Assembly: GCF_008710155.1 (NCBI RefSeq)
Contig: NZ_VYPZ01000001.1
Coordinates: forward strand, 372,001 to 436,000
Direction: 5' to 3'
Origin: Sphingobium limneticum
GTDB taxonomy: Bacteria > Pseudomonadota > Alphaproteobacteria > Sphingomonadales > Sphingomonadaceae
Length of the DNA stretch: 64,000 bases
This document shows positions 1 to 7,529 of this stretch, one piece after another. Position 1 is the stretch's first letter. Each line of letters starts with the position of its first letter. The position numbers were made by a program, and so were the translations under genes. The notes beneath the pieces were generated by a model, which was given only the letters and a program-made list of their open reading frames with translations, did not search any database and was not told the origin of the DNA.

Positions 1-969
<969 letters not shown>

Positions 970-997
970 GCCATCCCTCCCAATAACGAACGGTGGT

Positions 998-1294
998 TCA
1001 ATCGGCGATACGGATCAGGGCCGGACGCAGCCAGCCCAGATTGCGGGCAGCGATCGCCGCCTGGGTGCGGTTGCGGACATTGAGCTTGCGCATCAGCGCG
1101 GTCATATGGACCTTCACTGTGGCCTCCGCCATGCCCAGCTCATAGGCGATCTGCTTGTTCAGCAATCCCGAATGAACGCAGCACAGAACCTTCATCTGAG
1201 TCGGGGTCAGGCGAGGCGGTTCGGCGCCCCTATGGTCGATACGTCCAAATTCCTGCTGATCGAGACTATCGTGCAAATTCATCGCGAAGTGCAT
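998..1294 (-). CDS. Orphan LuxR-type HTH protein
   Basis: A 98-residue protein made almost entirely of a LuxR/GerE helix-turn-helix (LTPTQMKVLCCVHSGLLNKQIAYELGMAEATVKVHMTALMRKL, about residues 30-72). It has no receiver or ligand-binding domain, so it resembles the output half of a NarL/FixJ response regulator. A longer version could start at 1321, but that ATG has no ribosome binding site, whereas the ATG at 1294 follows GGGAGAGG at 4 nt. It ends 28 bp before the Gfo/Idh gene on the same strand and may be co-transcribed with it. NarL-like palindromes in front of the pectate-lyase-like gene and the TonB receptor make it a candidate regulator of those genes (inference). Confidence 0.8.
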   Translation of the reverse strand: MHFAMNLHDSLDQQEFGRIDHRGAEPPRLTPTQMKVLCCVHSGLLNKQIAYELGMAEATVKVHMTALMRKLNVRNRTQAAIAARNLGWLRPALIRIAD

Positions 1295-1361
1295 CCGTCC
1301 TCTCCCTGTTCGGTCCGCCATAGGGTGCGCCAGCTTTTTGGCCTGCTGGCTGCATCGGACT

Positions 1362-1375
1362 CGGTAACGCTAACA
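1362..1375. promoter_or_regulatory. Candidate LacI-type operator (CGGTAACGCTAACA)
   Basis: A 14-bp imperfect palindrome with a central CpG in the spacer between the LuxR gene and the gluconate module. Closely related sequences occur at 11832, 26088 and 49220, each in front of a carbohydrate gene, which is the main reason to take this weak copy seriously. The binding protein is unknown. Confidence 0.4.
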
Positions 1376-1454
1376 ATAGTGGAATCAGTCAGACAGCTTC
1401 AAGTAAAAAATGCGATGGCTTCACGAAATATCTAGGCTGATGCTAAATATCCTC

Positions 1455-1474
1455 TATAATCTGTCTAACAGATT
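1455..1474 (+). promoter_or_regulatory. Promoter -10 with overlapping GntR-type operator
   Basis: A consensus TATAAT at 1455-1460 overlaps the perfect inverted repeat AATCTGT-CTA-ACAGATT (1458-1474). The GT-N3-AC core is the pattern bound by FadR/FCD-type GntR regulators, and such a regulator is encoded at 2964. An operator lying on the -10 would give repression of the leader ORF, gntP and gntR, that is autoregulation relieved by substrate. No convincing -35 was found. Confidence 0.6.
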
Positions 1475-1529
1475 TTAAGCCGCCAGGAGCGGAATCGCTG
1501 TATTTCAGCGAAAGATGAAGGGGGAGAGG

Positions 1530-1607
1530 ATGGCGCTATCAATCCGTCGTTCGGCGATGTTCGCCGATTTGGGTGTCTCCGCTGGTCGCAGGGGACAGGC
1601 GCGATGA
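1530..1607 (+). CDS. 25-codon leader ORF, stop overlapping gntP start
   Basis: A short ORF (begins MALSIRRSAMFADLG, ends GRRGQAR) with the strongest ribosome binding site in this region, GGGGGAGAGG directly before its ATG. Its TGA overlaps the gntP start as ATGA (1604-1607), so ribosomes finishing it could re-initiate on gntP, whose own binding site is poorer. It has no homology that can be recognised by eye and may work only through translational coupling. A mis-chosen gntP start is not the explanation, because the two frames differ. Confidence 0.45.
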   Translation: MALSIRRSAMFADLGVSAGRRGQAR

Positions 1608-2950
1608 GTCCGGCGGACTATCGGCTCGTCCTGGCCGCCATCGTGGGCATCGCTTTATCCATCGTCCTTATCATCCGGGGGCGTCTCCACCCCTTTGTCG
1701 GCCTGCTCTGCGGCGCCTTCACGGTCGGGTTGCTCGCGGGCCTGCCGATGGAGGAAACGGCCAAGGCGGTCGAAAAGGGCGCAGGCGCCATTTTGGGCGG
1801 GACCGGGCTTGTCGTCGCGCTGGGCCTTGGCCTAGGCGCGATGCTGCAATTGTCGGACGGTGCCGGTGGTCTGGCGCGCGCCGCACTGCGACTGTCGGGC
1901 GTACGCGGCGCGCCTTGGGCCAGCCTTTTCACCGCGATCGTCATCGGCCTGCCGCTCTTCTTCGAAACGGGCCTCGTTCTGCTGCTGCCCATTGTCGCCT
2001 CGGCGGCGGCGGCGCTGCCAGCGGGGCAGAATGGCGACACCGCCAAATTGCGCCTGATGCTACCCGCGCTGGCGGGCCTGTCGGTCGTCCATGCACTTGT
2101 GCCGCCGCACCCCGGCCCGCTATTGGCGGTCAACGCGCTGGGTGCCAATCTCGGCCTCACGCTTCTCTACGGCCTCATCATCGGCATCCCGACCGCGATC
2201 ATCGCCGGCCCGTTGCTGGCGCGCTTCACGGCGCCGGGCGTCAAACTCAACCCGCCCTTGCTCGATCCGGTCAAGATCGACGTCGTGGCCCCCTCGGTCG
2301 GTCGCACGCTGACCGCCGTGCTGCTGCCCGTGGTGCTGATCGCCGCCGGCCAGGCCGTGGCCTTATTGCCGCCCGCCATCGCCGCCCATTTCCACTGGCT
2401 TTCCTGGATCAGCGATCCCGTCGTCGCCCTGCTCGTCGCGGTGCTGGTGGCGCTGCCCCTGCTGTTCGGCCGCCGCATCACCGACCGCACCATCCAGAAC
2501 GCGATCTGGACCGAAGCGATGACGCCCGCTGGCGGCATCATCCTGGCGATCGGCGCGGGCGGCGCGCTCAAGCAGGTGCTGGTGACGGCCGGCCTGTCCG
2601 ACATGCTGGTGCGCATTGCGCAGGGCGGCGCGATCTCGCCGATCCTGCTTGCTTGGGGCGTATCCGTCTGCATCCGCTTGGCTACCGGATCGGCCACCGT
2701 GGCGACCATCACCACCGCGGGCGTGATGCAGGGCTTGGTCGCAGCGTCGGGCGTGGAACCGGAATGGATGGTCCTTGCCATCGGCGCCGGCTCGCTCTTC
2801 TTCTCCCACGTCAACGATCCAGGCTTTTGGCTGGTCAAAAGCTATCTGGGCACCGACATGCCCGGCACCTTCCGCACCTGGTCGATCATGGAGACGGTGG
2901 TGGCGATCGTCGGGCTGCTATTGGTGCTTGTCGCCAGCAGCATCTTCTGA
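1604..2950 (+). CDS. gntP: GntP-family gluconate:H+ symporter
   Basis: A 448-residue, very hydrophobic inner-membrane protein with about 12 predicted membrane segments. Family marks are the glycine-rich ILGGTGLVVALGLGLGAML segment (about residues 63-81), LPLFFETGLVLLLPI in the middle, and the near-C-terminal SHVNDPGFWLVKSYLG block (about residues 400-415), which in GntP transporters reads SHVNDSGFW. Its length matches E. coli GntP/GntT. It would import gluconate or a related sugar acid with protons. The regulator gene follows 13 bp downstream and a gluconokinase lies convergently behind it, supporting gluconate as substrate. The start is the ATG overlapping the leader-ORF stop. Confidence 0.9.
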   Translation: MSPADYRLVLAAIVGIALSIVLIIRGRLHPFVGLLCGAFTVGLLAGLPMEETAKAVEKGAGAILGGTGLVVALGLGLGAMLQLSDGAGGLARAALRLSGVRGAPWASLFTAIVIGLPLFFETGLVLLLPIVASAAAALPAGQNGDTAKLRLMLPALAGLSVVHALVPPHPGPLLAVNALGANLGLTLLYGLIIGIPTAIIAGPLLARFTAPGVKLNPPLLDPVKIDVVAPSVGRTLTAVLLPVVLIAAGQAVALLPPAIAAHFHWLSWISDPVVALLVAVLVALPLLFGRRITDRTIQNAIWTEAMTPAGGIILAIGAGGALKQVLVTAGLSDMLVRIAQGGAISPILLAWGVSVCIRLATGSATVATITTAGVMQGLVAASGVEPEWMVLAIGAGSLFFSHVNDPGFWLVKSYLGTDMPGTFRTWSIMETVVAIVGLLLVLVASSIF

Positions 2951-2963
2951 CTAGGCAGACATT

Positions 2964-3641
2964 ATGAGCCAGGCGCGCCTTTCCGATCATGTCTATGCGC
3001 AGATCGTCGATATCATAAAGTCGGACGATCTGGAGGTCGGCGCGCGCCTGCCGGCCGAAGCGCGGCTGGCGGAAATGTTCGGCGTATCGCGCGCGATTGT
3101 GCGGGAAGCGCTGATGCGGCTGGCGTCGGACGGGATTACGGAGGCGCGGCGCGGCGCCGGATCCTTCGTCAAGAGCCGCCCGTCCGATCGGCTGTCCATG
3201 TTCATGCCGTCCACCGAATTGCCCACGACATTGGGCAGTTATGAAGTGCGTTTCGTGCTGGAGACGGAGGCGGCGCGCCTTGCCGCGACCCGCCGCACCG
3301 TGCAGGAAATGGCCTATGTCGAAGAAGGCATGGAGATGCTGCGCGCCGCGCTCCTGTCCAGCGAACCGGCCCATGTCGAGGATATGGAACTGCATCGCCG
3401 CATCGCCGAAGCGACAGGCAATCCCGCTTTCCTGATCGCCTTCGATGCGTTGCATGGCGATGTGGACAAGATCATGCGGGCTGGCGTCGATATCAGCCGG
3501 TCCCGTCCACCCGACGTCATCGCCACGATGCTGCGCGAACATGAGCAGATCGTCGCGGCCATCCGCGCGCAAGACCCCGAAGGCGCGGCGCTCGCCATGC
3601 GTTGGCATCTATGGGAAGGGCGCCGTCGCCTGATGCCCTGA
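2964..3641 (+). CDS. GntR-family regulator, FCD subfamily
   Basis: A 225-residue regulator with an N-terminal winged helix (about residues 7-70; RLPAEARLAEMFGVSRAIVREALMRLASDG) and an all-helical FCD ligand domain (about residues 85-220). The FCD domain carries the usual metal/ligand positions in MELHRRIAEATGNPAF, REHEQIVAAI and the terminal RWHLWEG. The C-terminal position of the second domain separates it from the LacI-type GntR of enterics. It lies 13 bp behind gntP and probably senses a sugar acid and represses the unit from the GT-N3-AC palindrome at 1458-1474 (inference). Confidence 0.9.
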   Translation: MSQARLSDHVYAQIVDIIKSDDLEVGARLPAEARLAEMFGVSRAIVREALMRLASDGITEARRGAGSFVKSRPSDRLSMFMPSTELPTTLGSYEVRFVLETEAARLAATRRTVQEMAYVEEGMEMLRAALLSSEPAHVEDMELHRRIAEATGNPAFLIAFDALHGDVDKIMRAGVDISRSRPPDVIATMLREHEQIVAAIRAQDPEGAALAMRWHLWEGRRRLMP

Positions 3642-3663
3642 TTTCGGGATTTTATGGTGCGGC

Positions 3664-4245
3664 TCAGCGCAGCCAGGCCATCACCCTGTCCCGCAACGCT
3701 TCCGGCGCGATATCGGTGGTCAATATCATCGTGCGCGCATCAGGTTCCGGCCGCTCCAATGTCGCAATCTGGCTGTCCAGCAGGGTCGCAGGCATATAAT
3801 GGCCAGGCCGGTTACCCAGCCGCGCCAGCAATTGCTCCCGACTATTGTCCAGCAGCACGAACCGCACATGGTCGCCGATCGTGGATCGCAACCGGTCGCG
3901 ATAGCTTTCCCGCAGCGCGGAGCAGGCCGCGACCGCCGCGCCATATGTCTCACTCGCTGTCGCAGTCGCGCTGCCCAACCGGTCGAGCCAGGGCCAGCGA
4001 TCCTCGTCCGTCAGCGGCTGTCCCCCGCGCATCTTGGCGATCGCGTGCGGTGAATGGAAACTGTCCCCCTCCAGAAACGGGCAAGCCAAGGCGTCTGCCA
4101 GCAGCGCTCCCAGCGTCGATTTTCCGCAACCGCTGACGCCCATGACGATGACGGCCAGCGATTGCGACCGGGCAGGATTGGCTGATGAAGGCAGTGATGA
4201 CGGCACGGGGGCGTCCCTTGCAGGCGAACGAGACCCGGTGGGCAT
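3664..4245 (-). CDS. gntK: Gluconokinase
   Basis: Phosphorylates gluconate to 6-phosphogluconate, the entry into the Entner-Doudoroff and pentose phosphate routes. The protein shows a P-loop (GVSGCGKST, about residues 36-44), then FLEGDSFHSP, the MRGGQPLTDEDRWPWLDRL segment, CSALRESYRDRLR and GNRPGHYMPATLLDSQIATLE, all diagnostic of GntK. The frame stays open upstream to 4509, but that part runs through the promoter of the divergent gene and looks non-coding. The ATG at 4245 gives 193 residues, close to the usual 165-180; the ATG at 4143, right at the P-loop, is too short. No good ribosome binding site precedes 4245. It is convergent with gntR, 22 bp apart. Confidence 0.9.
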   Translation of the reverse strand: MPTGSRSPARDAPVPSSLPSSANPARSQSLAVIVMGVSGCGKSTLGALLADALACPFLEGDSFHSPHAIAKMRGGQPLTDEDRWPWLDRLGSATATASETYGAAVAACSALRESYRDRLRSTIGDHVRFVLLDNSREQLLARLGNRPGHYMPATLLDSQIATLERPEPDARTMILTTDIAPEALRDRVMAWLR

Positions 4246-4291
4246 CGTGGTGACAGGCTTGCCTATAAAAGGGCGGACAGGGGGCTGGAAA

Positions 4292-4313
4292 CTACGACCT
4301 TTGTCGCAAGTGC
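4292..4313. promoter_or_regulatory. NarL-like palindrome, copy 1
   Basis: Contains TACGACCTTTGTCGCA, a near-perfect 7-2-7 inverted repeat of the kind bound by NarL/FixJ-type HTH dimers, then AAGTGC. A second copy with the same flanks lies at 7415. It is 57 bp before the start codon of the secreted lyase-like gene and also faces gntK. Confidence 0.55.
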
Positions 4314-4369
4314 CAAAGCCTGCCCCGCCTTCTAGCCCTGCACGCACGATAATATTTGGAGAGGCGGCT

Positions 4370-7300
4370 ATGATCCGACGCACTATGATCGCGGCTTTGC
4401 TGGCAGCGACGACCCTGACCGCACCTGCCTGGGCCGCCGGTCCTTCCGTCTTCCCGACGGCCCCCGACGAACCCCATGCCGTCACGGTCAAGGCAAAGGG
4501 CGACGGCAAGGCGGATGACAGCGCTGCGATACAGCAGGCGTTCGATCAGGCTCGCGACAAGACCGGCCATGGCCTCGTTTTCCTGCCGTCGGGCACCTAT
4601 CGCATCACCCGATCGCTGATCGTGCCGGCGGGCGTGCGCGTCTATGGCGTCGGGCCGACCCGGCCGGTCATCCTGCTGGGCGCCAACACGCCGGGTTTTC
4701 AGCAAGGCGTATCGACCATGGTCATTTTCGCGGGCGGCGACCAGTATAAGGTGGGCAAGGTACCGGTTCCGGTGCCAACCGTCGTACAGCGCGACAAAAT
4801 CGTTCGCGATGCCAATTCTGGCACTTTCTATTCCTCGATGAGCAATGTCGATATCGAGATCGGCGCAGGCAATCCGGCGGCGGCCGGCGTGCGCTTCCGC
4901 ATGGCGCAACATGCGTTCCTCAGCCATATGGACTTCCGCTTGGGCACGGCCTTTGCCGGCGTCTATCAGGCCGGTAACCTTATCGAAAATGTCCATTTCC
5001 AGGGCGGTCGCTATGGCATCGTCACGGAAAAGACGTCACCCGCCTGGCAGTTTACCCTGCTCGATTCCACCTTCGACGGCCAGCGTGACGCGGCGATCCG
5101 CGAGCATGAAGTCGACCTGACCCTGGTCAATGTCGCGATCCGCAACACGCCCGTCGGGATCGAAATCGATCGGGGCTATGGTGACAGCCTTTGGGGCAAG
5201 GATGTGCGCTTCGAAAATATATCGAAGGCCGGCGTCATCATTTCGAACGAGAAGAATGTCTTCACCCAGATCGGCTTCGAAAATGCCCTCGTCGAAAACA
5301 GCCCCGTCTTCGCCCGTTTCCGCGACAGCGGCAAGACGATCGCGGGCAAGGGCAAGGCCTATAAGGTCGCCAGTTTCTCCTATGGCCTCGCCATCCCGGA
5401 TCTGGGTCAGACCGGCGACTATAAGATCGAAGCCGACATTCGGTCCTTGCCCGCCATGCCCGCGCCGCGCGAAGCCGCCATCCGCGACCTCCCGCCGATG
5501 GCGGAATGGACCAATATCCGTTCTTTAGGCGCGATGGGCGACGGCAAGGCCGACGATACCGCCGCGATCCAGAAGGCGATCGACAGCCACCGGATCCTCT
5601 ATTTCCCGACCGGCTTCTACAAGGTGACGGACAGACTGACGCTGCGTCCGGACAGCGTACTGATCGGCCTGCATCCCGCCATAACTCAGCTCTATATTCC
5701 CGACGACAATCCCGCCCATGCCGGCCTCGGTCCTGTGGTGCCGATCCTGGAAAGCCCCAAAGGCGGCGACAATATCCTGTCGGGCCTTGGCCTCTTCACC
5801 GGCCGCATCAACCCGCGCGCATCCGCGCTGCTGTGGCGGTCGGGCGAAAAGAGCCTGGTCGAGGACGTCAAGATCATGGGCGGCGGCGGCACTCCGACCG
5901 CCGATGGGAAGATGCTGGGCGCGCTGCGGGTCAATACCGGCGATCCTCTCACTGACGGGCGACTTGACGCGCAATATCCCAGCATCTGGGTGACGGACGG
6001 GGGCGGTGGCACCTTTGCCGACGTGTGGAGCCCCAACAGCTTCGCCCAATCGGGCCTGCACATCACCAACACCAGCACGCCCGGCCATGTCTATGAAATG
6101 TCGGTCGAACATCATGCACGCAACGAAATCGTCCTCGACAATGTCCAGAATTGGGAGTTCCTGGCGCCGCAGACGGAACAGGAAGTGGATGACGGGCCGG
6201 ACGCCATCTCGCTCGACATCCGCAATTCGAAAAATCTGCTGTTCGCCAACTATCATGGCTATCGCGTGACCCGCACCTATGCGCCCGAAAAGAGCGCGGT
6301 GAAGCTCACCAACTCCAGCGACATCCGGTTCCGCAACGTCCATATCAATGCCGAAAGCGGATTTGCAACGTGCGACGATGAAGGCTGTGGCACCTTCCTG
6401 CGCGCCAGCAAATATCCGTTCGACAATGCGATCGAGGATGTGAGCCGCAAGCAGGTCGTGCGCGAGCGGGAATTTGCCAGCCTGAACATCGGCGCGGCCG
6501 ACCGCAAGATCCCGGCCGCCGCGCCCGGCAGCGCCAAGGTCGAGAAGCTGGAGGACGGCTTCTGGTCGATATCCGGCGCGGCGGTGGATGCGAAGGGGGC
6601 GCTCTACTTCATCGACCGCCGCTTCCAGCGCATCCATCGCTGGACCGAGGCCAAGGGGCTGGAAATCGTGCGCGACAATGCGCTCGACCCGGTCAATCTG
6701 GCGATCGACGGGTCCGGTCATCTGCTGGTCCAGTCCTCTCTGGGAGCGAAGGGCGGCGTCTATTCGCTCGATCCGGACGGGCCGAAGGATCAGATGACCC
6801 TGATCCAGCCGACTCCGATGCGCACGGGCGCCGCGGCAAAGACGCTGTTGCCGGTCAACTGGTGGAATAATGGCGAGTTCCGGGATCAACTGGATCACAA
6901 GACCTATGAATTCACCACGCTCGCCGAAATGTTCGCGCGCGATGTCGGCACCGCCAAGACGAAGGAATATCTGTCCCCCGACGGCAGCCTGTCCTTGCCC
7001 GCCTTCCGCACATGGCAGCAGGGGCCGGTCGACCATACGGGATGGCGCTGGTCGGATAGCCTGAACGCGAACGGGTTCGTCGGCGGCAAACCGGGCGAAC
7101 GCCTGTTCGTCACCAACGGGTCGGAGAATGTGACCTATAGCGGCACCGTGGGAGCGGGCGGCACGCTGACCAACCTCAAGCCCTTTGCCAATCGCGGCGG
7201 CGAGAGCGTCGCGGTCGACGGCCAGGGCCGTGTTTATGTCGCCAATGGACAGGTCTTCATCTATGGTCCCGATGGCAAGGAAACGGGGCGGATCGACGTG

Positions 7301-7393
7301 CCTGACCGTCCTTTGCAGATCCTGTTCGGCGGGCCGGACAAGCGGACGCTCTTCATCCTGACGCATCACGCGCTCTATGCGGCAAAGCCCTGA
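4370..7393 (+). CDS. Secreted double pectate-lyase-3-like protein with beta-propeller
   Basis: A 1007-residue exported protein. It has a Sec signal peptide (MIRRTMIAALLAATTLTAPAW, cleaved near AWA-AG). The first right-handed beta-helix of the Pectate_lyase_3 type begins with VKAKGDGKADDSAAIQQAFD (about residues 39-58), and a second begins with SLGAMGDGKADDTAAIQKAID (about 383-403). From about residue 720 there are NHL/SMP30-like propeller repeats (SGAAVDAKGALYFIDRRFQRIHRW; ESVAVDGQGRVYVANGQVFIYGPDGK). The first domain pair fits a polysaccharide lyase or hydrolase; the propeller has no assigned role. The frame extends upstream to 4034, but that is antisense to gntK; the ATG at 4370 follows GGAGAGG and the signal peptide. 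Probably expressed with the TonB receptor 136 bp downstream under the same palindrome. Confidence 0.85.
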   Translation: MIRRTMIAALLAATTLTAPAWAAGPSVFPTAPDEPHAVTVKAKGDGKADDSAAIQQAFDQARDKTGHGLVFLPSGTYRITRSLIVPAGVRVYGVGPTRPVILLGANTPGFQQGVSTMVIFAGGDQYKVGKVPVPVPTVVQRDKIVRDANSGTFYSSMSNVDIEIGAGNPAAAGVRFRMAQHAFLSHMDFRLGTAFAGVYQAGNLIENVHFQGGRYGIVTEKTSPAWQFTLLDSTFDGQRDAAIREHEVDLTLVNVAIRNTPVGIEIDRGYGDSLWGKDVRFENISKAGVIISNEKNVFTQIGFENALVENSPVFARFRDSGKTIAGKGKAYKVASFSYGLAIPDLGQTGDYKIEADIRSLPAMPAPREAAIRDLPPMAEWTNIRSLGAMGDGKADDTAAIQKAIDSHRILYFPTGFYKVTDRLTLRPDSVLIGLHPAITQLYIPDDNPAHAGLGPVVPILESPKGGDNILSGLGLFTGRINPRASALLWRSGEKSLVEDVKIMGGGGTPTADGKMLGALRVNTGDPLTDGRLDAQYPSIWVTDGGGGTFADVWSPNSFAQSGLHITNTSTPGHVYEMSVEHHARNEIVLDNVQNWEFLAPQTEQEVDDGPDAISLDIRNSKNLLFANYHGYRVTRTYAPEKSAVKLTNSSDIRFRNVHINAESGFATCDDEGCGTFLRASKYPFDNAIEDVSRKQVVREREFASLNIGAADRKIPAAAPGSAKVEKLEDGFWSISGAAVDAKGALYFIDRRFQRIHRWTEAKGLEIVRDNALDPVNLAIDGSGHLLVQSSLGAKGGVYSLDPDGPKDQMTLIQPTPMRTGAAAKTLLPVNWWNNGEFRDQLDHKTYEFTTLAEMFARDVGTAKTKEYLSPDGSLSLPAFRTWQQGPVDHTGWRWSDSLNANGFVGGKPGERLFVTNGSENVTYSGTVGAGGTLTNLKPFANRGGESVAVDGQGRVYVANGQVFIYGPDGKETGRIDVPDRPLQILFGGPDKRTLFILTHHALYAAKP

Positions 7394-7404
7394 AATCAGG
7401 GCTT
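7385..7404 (+). terminator. Stem-loop across the stop codon of the lyase-like gene
   Basis: AAGCCCTG-AAAT-CAGGGCTT forms a perfect 8-bp stem with a 4-nt loop that includes the TGA stop. It lacks a real T-run, so it may only weaken read-through into the receptor gene. Confidence 0.35.
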
Positions 7405-7414
7405 GGGCAGGCAT

Positions 7415-7436
7415 CTACGACCTATGTCGTAAGTGC
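7415..7436. promoter_or_regulatory. NarL-like palindrome, copy 2
   Basis: Contains the perfect palindrome TACGACCTATGTCGTA (7416-7431), then AAGTGC, as in copy 1 at 4292. A likely -10 for the receptor gene (CATAAT, near 7465) follows, so the site sits where an activator would bind. Confidence 0.6.
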
Positions 7437-7529
7437 AGCCGACCGGGCGCGGCGATAGGCTTTGCATAATCGCCCGCCATGGGCGGCACCGGCTCCGGGA
7501 GGGTAGCCGGATATAAAGGGGAAGGATCA

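Noticed and set aside
4034-4369. Upstream extension of the double lyase-like protein
   Set aside because: It runs antisense through gntK; the ATG at 4370 has a ribosome binding site and begins a signal peptide.
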